A DNA stretch of 64,000 nt from an uncultured Lachnospiraceae bacterium (GCA_910578085.1 CAJTPM010000006.1:101820-165819); one strand, 5' to 3'; shown: positions 18,468-27,523, numbered from the stretch's first letter. Numbers and translations: made by a program. The notes: generated by a model from the sequence alone, not told the origin.

Positions 18468-18515
18468 TTATACATCTGTATAACGAATTATACGCTCGTA
18501 TAATCTCTTTGTCAA
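18468..18515 (-). promoter_or_regulatory. Consensus promoter overlapped by two BlaI-type operator dyads
   Basis: On the minus strand TTGACA (18510-18515), a 17-base spacer and TATAAT (18487-18492) form a perfect sigma-A promoter. Two perfect dyads cover it: ATTATACG-CT-CGTATAAT (18487-18504) across the -10, and TTATACA-TC-TGTATAA (18468-18483) just downstream. Their centres are 20 bases apart, about two helical turns, fitting cooperative binding by BlaI dimers. The half-sites (TATACA/TGTATA) match the TACA/TGTA pattern known for BlaI/MecI. Confidence 0.82.
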
Positions 18516-18658
18516 GCACTATTCTTTATACCGATACATGCCGCCGTTATATAAGTATTCTCCACAGGCGCCAATCGAGCAGGAGAGATTTTCTTCTCCT
18601 GCCTGCCGCGGAGAGCGCCGCCAGCTCCCGGCATACTTCCTTCTGGCGATCCCAGCGC

Positions 18659-18706
18659 AAAAATAATACCCGGATGTTCCAGATTGCGGAACCTCCGGGT
18701 GTTATT
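18659..18706 (-). terminator. Rho-independent terminator of the large collagen-like gene
   Basis: A 19-base stem (18662-18680 with 18688-18706, two imperfect pairs), a 7-base loop and an A-run (T-run on the minus strand) at 18659-18663 follow the stop at 18720. Confidence 0.85.
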
Positions 18707-18719
18707 TCTACCAGTATTG

Positions 18720-20414
18720 TCAGTTGATACTTAAACCTGCACTTGCGTATCCTGTGATCGTATTGATCAAAGACAGGCCGCTTGCCGTTGCGTAAAATAC
18801 TAACATCAGTCTGGTTTGAGCCGTTACCGGAATATTGAGTCCGGTAAGCGCGCCATTTGACAGTGTTCCAATCGTTATACTGCCGGAAAATGCCGGCGCC
18901 AGGCTGATCTGTGTTCCGGCAATCGGCGTAAACACATTGTTTGGTGTGGCAAACTGATAAATCTGCGCATTTATCGTTACAGTGGAACCCAGCAGAGAAA
19001 ATGCCGCTGTCGTACTGAAAAAGGCACTGAACGATGTGATAATGCCTGCGCGCGGAACCTGGAATGCAAAGTTGGAGAGCGTTGCGCTTGCATTGGTAAT
19101 GTCAATTGTGGAACCTAACAACGTAAGTCCCTGGGCGCTGCTTCCGAAACCGACGAAGGCGGGAAGTCCTGCAAGGCCCCCGGCAACTGTTGTCAGTGAA
19201 ATCGGAAGTCCCGACGCAAATGGAATAATTGCTCCTGTGCCCGCCACACCGGTAGACCCGGTGGCTCCTGTCGAGCCGGTTGCTCCTGTTGCTCCTGTTG
19301 GACCGGTGGCTCCTGTCGGACCAGTTGCTCCCGTTGCCCCTGTCGCTCCTGTTGCCCCTGTCGCCCCGTCAGCTCCTGTCGCCCCTGTCGGTCCGGTGGC
19401 CCCGTCGGCTCCCGTCGTTCCTGTCGGACCGGTGGCTCCTGTCGCCCCTGTCGCTCCATCGGTTCCTGTTGCCCCTGTCACCCCGTCAGCTCCTGTCGCT
19501 CCTGTCGGTCCGGTGGCTCCTGTTGGCCCTGTCGCTCCTGTTGCCCCTGTCGCTCCTGTTGCCCCTGTCACCCCGTCAGCTCCTGTCGCTCCTGTCGCTC
19601 CTGTGACCCCGTCGGCTCCTGTCGCTCCTGTCGGCCCTGTCGCTCCGTCGGCTCCCGTCGCTCCTGTTGCCCCAGTTGCCCCTGTCGCTCCGTCGGCTCC
19701 CGTCGCTCCCGTTGCCCCTGTCGACCCTGTCGCTCCGTCGGCTCCCGTCGCTCCTGTTGCCCCCGTCGGCCCTGTCGCTCCGTCAGCTCCCGTCGCTCCC
19801 GTCGGGCCATCGTCTCCCGGACAGCCTTTTGGGCCCTGGGCCCCGATCGGGCCGGTAACACCCTGCACACCCTGCGGACCGGTCACCCCCTGTGGTCCTA
19901 TGGAGCCTGTCGGCCCTGTCGGTCCGGTTGGCCCCGGAATACCTCTTGATCCCTGAGGTCCCATATCACCCTGCGGTCCCACCGGCCCTGCCGGACCAAT
20001 CGGCCCCGCCGGCCCCTGAGGGCCCATATCGCCTTTGGGACCTTCACAACCGGGATCACCCTTGGGACCAATATCACCGCGAACCCCCTGAATGCCCTGA
20101 ATACCTTGCGGCCCCGCATAACCTCTGGGTCCTGCACATCCCCTTGGCCCGGTATTTCCGGTAGGGCCTACCGGACCTGTATTTCCTCTGGGGCCTCTTG
20201 CGCCGGGCACACCCGGAATCCCCTGTGGTCCCATAGACCCCGGATCTCCTCTGTCACCCTTAGGGCCGGGACAGCCGGTATCGCCCTTGATCCCCTGAGG
20301 TCCTGCCGGGCCCTGGTCGCCCTTAGGACCTGCCGGACCGCGCTCACAGCAGTGAGAATTGCACTGATTCTGACAACAATTCTGACAGCAGTTACAATAA
20401 TTACTTTGATTCAT
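18720..20414 (-). CDS. Collagen-like exosporium-type surface protein (BclA/BclB-like)
   Basis: A 564-residue protein. ATG 20414 (MNQSNYCNCC) follows AAGGA; an upstream GTG is less well placed. The first 30 residues are Cys/Asn-rich (CNCCQNCCQNQC), then about 350 residues of uninterrupted Gly-X-Y repeats: mostly GPQ/GPK/GPA at first, then GATGPTGATGAD-type triplets. The C-terminal ~165 residues are hydrophobic and Ser/Thr/Ala-rich, matching the domain found at the end of BclB-like exosporium proteins. Thr in the Y position is the usual O-glycosylation site in BclA. The promoter resembles that for sigma-K, so expression late in the mother cell and a place on the spore surface are inferred. Confidence 0.87.
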   Translation of the reverse strand: MNQSNYCNCCQNCCQNQCNSHCCERGPAGPKGDQGPAGPQGIKGDTGCPGPKGDRGDPGSMGPQGIPGVPGARGPRGNTGPVGPTGNTGPRGCAGPRGYAGPQGIQGIQGVRGDIGPKGDPGCEGPKGDMGPQGPAGPIGPAGPVGPQGDMGPQGSRGIPGPTGPTGPTGSIGPQGVTGPQGVQGVTGPIGAQGPKGCPGDDGPTGATGADGATGPTGATGATGADGATGSTGATGATGADGATGATGATGATGADGATGPTGATGADGVTGATGATGADGVTGATGATGATGATGPTGATGPTGATGADGVTGATGTDGATGATGATGPTGTTGADGATGPTGATGADGATGATGATGATGATGPTGATGPTGATGATGSTGATGSTGVAGTGAIIPFASGLPISLTTVAGGLAGLPAFVGFGSSAQGLTLLGSTIDITNASATLSNFAFQVPRAGIITSFSAFFSTTAAFSLLGSTVTINAQIYQFATPNNVFTPIAGTQISLAPAFSGSITIGTLSNGALTGLNIPVTAQTRLMLVFYATASGLSLINTITGYASAGLSIN

Positions 20415-20433
20415 CCAATACACATCCTTTCTG

Positions 20434-20477
20434 AATATTTGTAGAAAAGACAGTTAGATATCTTTTCTACAAATATT
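20434..20477 (-). repeat. 17-bp perfect inverted repeat in the collagen-like gene control region
   Basis: AATATTTGTAGAAAAGA (20434-20450) is exactly complementary to 20461-20477, loop 10 bases. Its right arm overlaps the -10 of the proposed sigma-K promoter, so it may be an operator rather than an mRNA hairpin. It could alternatively serve as an end point for the upstream glycosyltransferase transcript, though no T-run follows. Confidence 0.6.
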
Positions 20478-20500
20478 TTATGTGACGTGTAGTATTTTGT
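20475..20500 (-). promoter_or_regulatory. Sigma-K-like sporulation promoter
   Basis: On the minus strand AC (20499-20500), 16 bases, then CATAAAAT (20475-20482) fits the AC-N16-CATANNNT consensus known for the late mother-cell factor sigma-K. It lies 60 bases ahead of the collagen-like gene, the position and timing expected for an exosporium protein. Confidence 0.5.
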
Positions 20501-20594
20501 TACTTTTTGTCGAAAAACCGCGAAAAAACAGCCATCATACAGACTATACCCTGTATTTGTATTAAGGATTTATATTAACCGCAATCCAGGTAAT

Positions 20595-21662
20595 TTACAG
20601 ACTTTCAAAATACCGTTTATTATATAGATATGCCCGAGAATAAGGCTTGCAGGCTCCGGCTTTCTCATTATATTCTTTTGCCTTTTGCCGGTCTCCCAGC
20701 CTGTCATAACATACACACAACTGTAAAAAAGGAACATAATCATAACAGTCCGGCAGCACGAATCCGTCCACATGCTCCCTTTTCGGCAGATTTAGCACCG
20801 TTTCATACCAGTAAACAGCACCTTGCAGTTTTCCATGTTCCAGAAAATACTTTCCGATCTCACAGCACAATTCAGCTCTCGGCAGATCAAAACTCAGACT
20901 GCGCAAAAGAGCGGTCAGTGCCGCTTCCTCCTGCCCCATCTGCGCATAACATCTGGCGCACACAGAACATGCCTCTATTTTATTTTCGATCCAGCCGTCC
21001 TCTTCCTGCAGAAACTGTTCCAGCACGCGGACAGCCTCTTTATACAGTTTATGATAATACAGCTCCCTCCCGTAATAATATTGCTGCCGCGGCTCAAGCG
21101 CCTTTCCCTCCTCCAGCATCTTCCTGTATATTCTCAAATTCCGGTCAGGATCGCCCGCACACATTTTTCTGTGACAGATTCCGATATCGGAATATAATAT
21201 CCTGCCTTCCGGCACAATGACCTCGTGAACAGCTCCGATCCAACGGTATCTGCTGCAATTTCTGATCCACCTTTCCCTGAAATAGGAAAAGGAAGGTCTG
21301 CCCTCTTCATCAAATGCCGTATGGTATTTCATCATCACAATATCAATATCCGGTGACAGAGACTGTTTTAACTGAAGAAAGTTCTCTCTTTCCGCCTCCT
21401 CCAGAATATCGTCCGCATCCATCCACATGCAATAGTCCATGGAAGCCTTCGAAAAGGAATAGTTTCTGGCATCAGAAAAGTCATCCTTTCATGGATGGGA
21501 ATAGACCTTCGATGTATATTCGGACGCTATCTCTACCGTTCGATCCGTGGAACCGGTATCCATGATCACAATCTCCTCCACTAACCCTGCCACACTGTCC
21601 AGACAGCGTTTCAGATTCATTTCCTCATTTTTGACGATCATACAAAGGCTTATTGTCTGCAT
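20595..21662 (-). pseudogene. Family 2 glycosyltransferase with TPR tail, interrupted by a TGA codon
   Basis: From ATG 21662 the frame reads MQTISLCMIVKNEEMNLKRC, a standard GT2 start, with the nucleotide-binding DTGSTDRTVEIA. At codon 58 (21489-21491) it meets TGA where this family nearly always has Trp (the WKDDFSDARN motif continues intact after it). Reading resumes with the metal-binding WMDADD, then a catalytic region and tetratricopeptide-like helices to the stop at 20595; 355 codons in all. One base change (TGG to TGA) explains it. An ATG at 21440 could restart translation but would miss the nucleotide-binding half. It lies between two collagen-like genes, so it could once have glycosylated them. 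Confidence 0.8.
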
Positions 21663-21681
21663 CTTCTTCCCTCCTTCCTTT

Positions 21682-22518
21682 CTACTCTCTCATGAGTTTT
21701 TCGATGTTCAGATTCATGTCTATTTTGGATGCACCCGCTGAACAATACCACTCGAAAGCAAACGTGGAACCGACAGGCACCTCTATCATAAAATGCCTTG
21801 ATATTACCAGCATCTCCTTTCGCCTTGCCGTTTCTGCGTAAGTCGTATAATTTGTCTGTCTGCATCCGTTATAGATCGGTGTAACCTTTACAAAGCCGCG
21901 CTTTTCCAACACTGTACAGATATAACAGCTGACTGCATAATACCCCGGCGTCAGCACAATACAGCAGTCATCGCAGGCGGATATATTCCGGGTGATGTCC
22001 GATATTTCCACAGGAAGCGGAAGCCAAGCGCTCTCCTGTATGATCAGATCTTTCGCTGAAAACGACGCAAATATGCTGTTCTGTGGGTATCCGGGCGGTC
22101 CTGCCGGTCCTCGTGCGCCGGGCTCTCCTTTCGGTCCCATGGGGCCTGTGGCGCCCTGAGGCCCCTGCGACCCTGTAACGCCTTGGGGACCGGGCTCTCC
22201 CCGCTCACCGGGAATACCGGGCGGACCGGGTTCTCCCCTTGGCCCCATAGGCCCCTCCGTTTCATGGCCCGGAGAAAACTCCGGCGCTTCCTGCATTTCC
22301 CCTGAACCTTCCGCTTCGAACGGATCATCACCGGAAAAATCATTTTCCTCTGTCTCCGTCAGATCCTCTTTCTGAGAAGATTCCGACGGCGGAAGATCTG
22401 CCTCATTCATAACCTCTGCGGAAGGCTGCACTGTGTTTTGATAATAGTTCCTGCCGCGGGTTCTCATGCCGAACAGATTCGGCGGTGAAAACAATCGGTT
22501 CCTGTTGAAATTATCCAT
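21682..22518 (-). CDS. Short collagen-like protein with BclA/C1q-type C-terminal domain
   Basis: A 278-residue protein. ATG 22518 (MDNFNRNRLF) is supported by GTGAGGTGG upstream. Order: a polar, acidic N-terminal part of about 85 residues, about 20 Gly-X-Y triplets (GPMGPRGEPGPPGIPGERG onward), then a ~130-residue domain (FASFSAKDLIIQES to the end) with the alternating beta pattern of the TNF/C1q-like fold that caps BclA trimers. Paired Cys in ACDDCCIV. With the larger collagen-like protein and the glycosyltransferase gene it forms a probable spore-surface cluster. No clear sigma-K -35 was found. Confidence 0.8.
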   Translation of the reverse strand: MDNFNRNRLFSPPNLFGMRTRGRNYYQNTVQPSAEVMNEADLPPSESSQKEDLTETEENDFSGDDPFEAEGSGEMQEAPEFSPGHETEGPMGPRGEPGPPGIPGERGEPGPQGVTGSQGPQGATGPMGPKGEPGARGPAGPPGYPQNSIFASFSAKDLIIQESAWLPLPVEISDITRNISACDDCCIVLTPGYYAVSCYICTVLEKRGFVKVTPIYNGCRQTNYTTYAETARRKEMLVISRHFMIEVPVGSTFAFEWYCSAGASKIDMNLNIEKLMRE

Positions 22519-22585
22519 GAAAAACCACCTCACTTCTGTTTCCTGTCGTGTGATCACACATTTTTATAATAAATTATATGCACCC

Positions 22586-22627
22586 AAAAACAGAACGGCA
22601 AAGAATTTCTCCTCCGCCGTTCTGTTT
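22586..22627 (-). terminator. Rho-independent terminator of the FtsX exporter operon
   Basis: Stem AAACAGAACGGC (22588-22599) with 22616-22627, loop 16 bases, followed on the minus strand by a T-run (22586-22590). It lies 43 bases after the permease stop. Confidence 0.8.
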
Positions 22628-22669
22628 ACTTCCCGCCTCTATCCAATCGCCTGTCTATAACGGAAGATC

Positions 22670-24556
22670 CTACTCCTTCTCCCGCTCCGCCAAAAGCTGC
22701 ATCGGCTCTTTTTTCAGACTCTTATTCATCTTCACAAACGCGATCACGCCCCCTGCCGCTGTCAATGCCGTCGCACAGCAGACTGCAAGAAGCCATTGGC
22801 CTTCCGGCTGCACTTCCTCCACGGCCACCTCATTGGCTGCATGGGCCGCCCCGGCTGTAAAAGCCGTATCAAAGTAAGTATTGCCGGCATTCTCCGCGGA
22901 GACGTCCGCAGAGGCCCTGATCCCTGCCAGAGAACCGATGATGCTGCCAAAAAGGACTAACAGAAGAAATCCCGACAGCATGGACCATCTGCACTGCATG
23001 GAACCCATGCCCAGGGAGCGTTCTATGGCCGTACGCTTCGCCTGTTTTGTGATAAACAGATGGCTGAAAAAGACTAACAGCAATCCAGCCAGAAGGATAC
23101 CGGAAGCGAGCAGAAGAAAAGAAAGATTCCGCATATCGTCCATCCCCGCCTTCAACGCTGAATAACCCATATCATAGAATGTAAACTCCAGATCATCAAT
23201 GCCGCTCTGTGCAAAGCCAAGCTGAAACTCCTCTATGGTCCCGTTTGGAATCCGAAAGGATGCCGTTCGATCCGTCATAGGCCCCACATCCATCAGATTC
23301 CTTCCCTCCCGCTCCTTAATGGACTTTAACGGTACGATCAGCTCATCCGAACCGGAAGTATAGGTGCTTACGGCATCCATACTCTCCGCCACGGTATCAT
23401 AGATCCCCACCACTGTGTATTCCGAAGTCTCAAAAGGAACAAGCGCCTCTCCGTTCTCATCGAAATAAGCCGCGCTGCAGGAAAAGGAACCGTCCAGCCA
23501 GAAATCCCTTCCCGCATTCTTTCTGCCATTGGTAAACAGAAGCCGCACCGTCACTTTATCTCCCAGAGTAAGCCCGTTATTCTCCATGAAAGTCTTCGGC
23601 GCAAGGCAGACCTTGCTTCCCGCCTCATATTCTTCTCTGTTAATATCCCGGCCTTCCCTGATAAAAGAATCGCCGTTGTAAAAAGGCATCAGAAGACAGG
23701 TTTCCCCCGTCCCGGTAACCGGCTGGATATCATACCCCCACTCCATGGTCTCCGTCATGGCGAGAAGTCTGCGCCCCGCATCCGACTCATAAAACCCGTC
23801 CGTCAGCTCAAAAATTTCCTGCCCGTCCCGAAAGGCGTCTTCCGCTCTGCTGCCGTCCGGATAAAATATTTCCGAGTCCAGGGGATAGGGAATATATTCC
23901 AGATCAATCCTGGGTTCCCCCATTCCCGCCTCCTCATAAGCTTTCTGCAAAGCCGTTCCGTGAATGTAGCGATAACTGCACAGAGCGGCCACATAGGTCC
24001 TATCCTGGGAAAGCGCCTCCGGCTCCGGATTTTTATGATCACAGAACCATACCACATTGTCCGCCAGCCGTTTATCCCCGCCGACCACTTTTGTTATTTT
24101 GATCTGTACGGATTCTCCCGGCACGCAATCTTCAAGCGGCGAAAACTCCACGATCACAAAGCTGCTCCGCACCCTGTCCGGATTCGTGCTTTTCCACATC
24201 TTGACATACTCCGGCGTATAGGAACCATAATACGCCCTCACCTCCGGCCCCGACAGATACGCCGCCCCCGGAAAATCAAGCTCCTCCGCCAAGCGGTAAG
24301 ATGTAAACTGTTCTTTTTTGATCAGTTGATAACTCTGCTGCTCCGCATCCCACTGCAGCGTCTGCTCAAAAGCTCCTGGAACCTGCCGCACAGTTCCTAT
24401 CGTGATAAAGCGGTCCTCATACGCAGCCATGGTCGTGTAACTTTTAACCCAGACAGACGCGCCCAGTGTAATAAGTAACGCCGCAAGAACCGTAAGCGCC
24501 AGAAATAGCGCTGTTTTTACCGGCGTCCGCATCATTTGTTTCAGACTGTTTTTCAT
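22670..24556 (-). CDS. FtsX-family ABC transporter permease
   Basis: A 628-residue permease: an N-terminal helix (about 14-36), a large ~430-residue extracytoplasmic region, then a C-terminal FtsX domain with helices near 480-505, 535-555 and 590-615 and the intervening cytoplasmic loop KQAKRTAIERSLGMGSMQCRW. It overlaps the ATPase gene by 4 bases and is the last gene of the three-gene operon. A Glu/Lys tail follows the last helix. The large outer domain suggests recognition of a bulky substrate, perhaps a peptide or lipid, by inference only. Confidence 0.85.
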   Translation of the reverse strand: MKNSLKQMMRTPVKTALFLALTVLAALLITLGASVWVKSYTTMAAYEDRFITIGTVRQVPGAFEQTLQWDAEQQSYQLIKKEQFTSYRLAEELDFPGAAYLSGPEVRAYYGSYTPEYVKMWKSTNPDRVRSSFVIVEFSPLEDCVPGESVQIKITKVVGGDKRLADNVVWFCDHKNPEPEALSQDRTYVAALCSYRYIHGTALQKAYEEAGMGEPRIDLEYIPYPLDSEIFYPDGSRAEDAFRDGQEIFELTDGFYESDAGRRLLAMTETMEWGYDIQPVTGTGETCLLMPFYNGDSFIREGRDINREEYEAGSKVCLAPKTFMENNGLTLGDKVTVRLLFTNGRKNAGRDFWLDGSFSCSAAYFDENGEALVPFETSEYTVVGIYDTVAESMDAVSTYTSGSDELIVPLKSIKEREGRNLMDVGPMTDRTASFRIPNGTIEEFQLGFAQSGIDDLEFTFYDMGYSALKAGMDDMRNLSFLLLASGILLAGLLLVFFSHLFITKQAKRTAIERSLGMGSMQCRWSMLSGFLLLVLFGSIIGSLAGIRASADVSAENAGNTYFDTAFTAGAAHAANEVAVEEVQPEGQWLLAVCCATALTAAGGVIAFVKMNKSLKKEPMQLLAEREKE

Positions 24557-25230
24557 CCCCGAACCACCTCCAGTACGCCGTCCGACATCCTGTAAACCAC
24601 ATCCGCCGCCTCCGCCACTTTCTCGTTGTGCGTCACAACGATCACCACGTAATTTTCCTCATGGGCCAGCCTGCCCAACAGTTCCACGATGGTTTTTTCA
24701 TTATGGCTGTCCAGATTCCCGGTGGGTTCATCCGCCAGAAGGATCTGTCCGCCGGCAGCCATTGCCCTGGCGATGGCCACCCGCTGCTGTTCTCCGCCGC
24801 TTATCATATTCGGCATCTTTTTATAGACGGTATCCGGCAGCCCCACCTTCTTAAGAAACTCCTTCGCCTGCTTCGCCGCTTCTTTTTTCGGCACATGCCG
24901 AAGCTGCATCGGAAACATCACATTCTCCGTCACTGTGAGAAGCGGAAACAAATGGAATGCCTGGTAGATCACAGAGGCCTGCTCCATTCTGTAGCGGTCT
25001 CTGTCTATTTTCCGGATATCCTTTCCCTCTATCATCAGTTTTCCTTCCGAGGGCACATCCAGTCCTGCCAGCAGGGACAAAAACGTACTTTTTCCGCTGC
25101 CGGATTTTCCGATGATCGCATAGACCTTCCCCCTCTCAAAATCACAGGTTACCCCCGATAACGCCGTTGTCTTCTGATATTTTGACTGATAGGTATAGCC
25201 GACTCCCTCTGCCGCAATGATTTTATCCAT
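24553..25230 (-). CDS. ABC transporter ATP-binding protein, LolD/MacB type
   Basis: A 225-residue ATPase with Walker A GKSGSGKST (about 38-46), Q-loop, signature ISGGEQQRVAIARAM and Walker B ILLADEPTGNLD, then H-loop VVTHNEKVA. It is flanked by two FtsX-type permeases on the same strand, giving a complete heteromeric exporter. The spacing to the upstream permease is 23 bases. Regulator genes are not adjacent, unlike the other two FtsX systems here. Confidence 0.9.
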   Translation of the reverse strand: MDKIIAAEGVGYTYQSKYQKTTALSGVTCDFERGKVYAIIGKSGSGKSTFLSLLAGLDVPSEGKLMIEGKDIRKIDRDRYRMEQASVIYQAFHLFPLLTVTENVMFPMQLRHVPKKEAAKQAKEFLKKVGLPDTVYKKMPNMISGGEQQRVAIARAMAAGGQILLADEPTGNLDSHNEKTIVELLGRLAHEENYVVIVVTHNEKVAEAADVVYRMSDGVLEVVRG

Positions 25231-25253
25231 CTTTTCTCTCCCCCCGATCCTTT

Positions 25254-26468
25254 TTACTGTGCAGATAACAAACGCATCACGTTCCCTCTGCTCATCCGTC
25301 CATAAGCTGCCGCCGCTCCCAGCAGATACGCCGCAAGAAGCACCCCGTTCACCAAAAGCACAACTTTCATATCCGCCGAAAGCAAAAGCACCGTTACATC
25401 TCCCAACAGATTCCCCAGAAATACAAGCGCCATCTGTTCCGTCAAAAACAAAAGCGCCGCCTGACCGTTTCTTACTCCCAGCAGTCGTAAAAGCGCATAT
25501 TCCTCCATTCTGCTGTTTGCCGTAAGGAAACTTACCACATAACCGATCAGCAGTACCAGAATACAGACAACCGGGAAAAAAGCTTCCATGAACTCTATGG
25601 AATGCAAAAGATCTGTGGCCCGCGGAATGAAACTGCCGTCCCTGACCGAAAGTGAACGGCCCCGATAGGAGTCCGCCGCCAGGGGATCTGCCTCCGTAAA
25701 TCCAATGGAACGCATCTCCTCCTTAAAAGCATTTAACGCTAACGGTTCCTTCACACAAAATGTTACCGTATCTGTAAAAAACGGGATCCCGTACTGATGA
25801 TAGATCCCTCGCAGGGCCTCATAAGGCAGAATCATATCCATGGCGTTCACGGATGTCTTTCCCAGAAGGTCCTCCATTGAGCCTGCGATCTTTACCTGCG
25901 CCGTCCCCAGAGGGAATACATCCAACTTCATCAGCGCGCTATCCGCATTATAGTAATAAAAAGTAAGCGTAACCGTATCTCCGACTTCCCAGTTCTGCCT
26001 TCTCATGACCTTCTCACTGACGATACATTCTCTGTCCTCAGATGCAAAAAAGGAGTTTAGCTCCTCCGCCTCCATATGGATCATCTCCTCCGTCAGGCCG
26101 TCCACTGCTTCCACCCTGTTCACACCGGCCACATGCAGGTTCAGATATTTCGGATAATCAATCGGTTCAAACTCCCCTTCCCCCGCCATCAGACACACCT
26201 GAAAAGACGCATCCGTTATCCTCTCAGAACCCATAAGCCCGTCCACCAGATCCTCCGGAATAAAAAGGCCGTTTCCTCTCGTCCCGTTTGCGTTGGTGAC
26301 ATGGCATGTGACCGGAACCTGCCCTGCCAGTTCTGCAAGCTGTCTTTCGTAACTGTGTATGCTCCCAAAATATACATGCAGCAAAAGAACCAGCATAATA
26401 CCGATTCCTACCGTAACCAGATTCGCGGTTTTCCGCCCTCTGATGCTGTAACCTATGTAATGAAACAT
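25254..26468 (-). CDS. FtsX-family ABC transporter permease
   Basis: A 404-residue permease, first gene of the operon. ATG 26468 (MFHYIGYSIRGRK) is chosen for the GGGGAGG site just upstream; a GTG at 26483 would overlap that site. One N-terminal helix (about 15-35), a ~250-residue extracytoplasmic domain, then three C-terminal helices with the FtsX cytoplasmic loop NSRMEEYALLRLLGVRNGQA. It pairs with the ATPase and the larger permease downstream. Confidence 0.85.
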   Translation of the reverse strand: MFHYIGYSIRGRKTANLVTVGIGIMLVLLLHVYFGSIHSYERQLAELAGQVPVTCHVTNANGTRGNGLFIPEDLVDGLMGSERITDASFQVCLMAGEGEFEPIDYPKYLNLHVAGVNRVEAVDGLTEEMIHMEAEELNSFFASEDRECIVSEKVMRRQNWEVGDTVTLTFYYYNADSALMKLDVFPLGTAQVKIAGSMEDLLGKTSVNAMDMILPYEALRGIYHQYGIPFFTDTVTFCVKEPLALNAFKEEMRSIGFTEADPLAADSYRGRSLSVRDGSFIPRATDLLHSIEFMEAFFPVVCILVLLIGYVVSFLTANSRMEEYALLRLLGVRNGQAALLFLTEQMALVFLGNLLGDVTVLLLSADMKVVLLVNGVLLAAYLLGAAAAYGRMSRGNVMRLLSAQ

Positions 26469-26503
26469 GCCGCACCTCCCCACAGGTATTGATACTTCAT
26501 ATT

Positions 26504-26533
26504 ATCATAATTCCATTAGCACTTTTTTGTTAA
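26504..26533 (-). promoter_or_regulatory. Candidate promoter of the FtsX exporter operon
   Basis: On the minus strand TTAACA (26528-26533), an 18-base spacer and TATGAT (26504-26509) lie 36 bases before ATG 26468. It is back to back with whatever drives the UbiA cassette, for which only a lone TATACT (26585-26590) was seen. Confidence 0.45.
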
Positions 26534-26623
26534 TTGCTTCATTTTTTTGGTATCTTTGGCATTCTCTTTTGTATCAAAATGCGCTATACTGGAACCAGTA
26601 AATCAGAATAAGGAATTTTTACT

Positions 26624-27523
26624 ATGTGCAGACGTCTGTCCATCTATTTTAAAGAAATGTATCCGCTGCTGCCCCGCTTTGCGCTGGGGCTTATCATCTT
26701 TGGAGAGATCCACTTTATTATCCTGTTAAACGCAGGCGTCAGAGATTTTAAGCTGGGCATTCAGGAACTGATCGGGGGCTTCACGGTGTTCAGTTTCCTT
26801 TTATGGCTGCGGATCGCGGACGATTTCAAGGACTACGAGCTGGACTGCCGGCTTTTTGCGGACAGGCCGCTGCCGTCGGGGCGGGTACATAAAAAAGACC
26901 TCGGGATCTTCGTCTCGATCCTGATTACAGTCACCGTGCTGTTAAATCTGTTCTTTATGAACAATTTCGGCTTCTTCCTATTTCTCTACATTTATGGGAC
27001 GCTTATGTCCCTCTGGTTTTTTTCCAGAAAAAAGATCCAGAAAAGCCTGCCCCTGGCGCTTATCACCCACAATCCGGTGCAGATGATCATGAATATCTAT
27101 ATCATCTCCTTCACCTGTTTTAAATATGATCTGCCGCTTTTTACCTGGGTGAACTTTCTCGCCGCCTGGACGCTCTATTTCCCGGCGCTTATCTGGGAGA
27201 TCGCCAGAAAGATCCGGGCGCCGAAGGATGAGACCGAATATGTCACCTACTCCAAATTGTTCGGCTACAAAAAGGCCACCCGGTTTATCTTTCTTATCAC
27301 CTGGGTGGATATTATCACTAACTTTCTGTTAGTCTGGAATTTGAATAAGCTTACGGTACTGGCTCTTTTGATAGACGTATCCTGGATGAGCGTTAAATTT
27401 TTACAGTTTATGAGAGATCCCACCCGGTTTGCCATTGTGGAAAAGGTGGAGCGGTATACTTATATTCAGGAATCGCTGATGTTACTGACGATACCGGTTT
27501 ATCTGATATTCGGAGCGATATAA
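26624..27523 (+). CDS. UbiA-family prenyltransferase-like membrane protein
   Basis: A 299-residue protein with about eight membrane helices. The first UbiA Asp motif is recognisable as ADDFKDYELD (about 65-74), followed by the family's RPLPSGRV. The second conserved region reads ARKIRAPKDETEYVTYSKLFG, in the place of the second Asp-rich motif, with a mix of Asp and Glu. The family joins a prenyl or polyprenyl diphosphate to an acceptor inside the membrane. AAGGAA lies 8 bases before ATG 26624. It is the first gene of a tightly packed four-gene cassette. Acceptor and donor are unknown. Confidence 0.82.
   Translation: MCRRLSIYFKEMYPLLPRFALGLIIFGEIHFIILLNAGVRDFKLGIQELIGGFTVFSFLLWLRIADDFKDYELDCRLFADRPLPSGRVHKKDLGIFVSILITVTVLLNLFFMNNFGFFLFLYIYGTLMSLWFFSRKKIQKSLPLALITHNPVQMIMNIYIISFTCFKYDLPLFTWVNFLAAWTLYFPALIWEIARKIRAPKDETEYVTYSKLFGYKKATRFIFLITWVDIITNFLLVWNLNKLTVLALLIDVSWMSVKFLQFMRDPTRFAIVEKVERYTYIQESLMLLTIPVYLIFGAI

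Noticed and set aside
18982..19956. 324-codon plus-strand frame rich in APVAPVAPV repeats
   Set aside because: It is the exact reverse of the GXT collagen repeats; the repeat keeps all frames open. There is no ribosome site, and the collagen-like gene has promoter and terminator.
22548..22559. GTGTGATCACAC palindrome ahead of the short collagen-like gene
   Set aside because: It resembles CRP half-sites with no spacer; CRP-type control is not expected for such a gene, and the palindrome is short enough to be chance.
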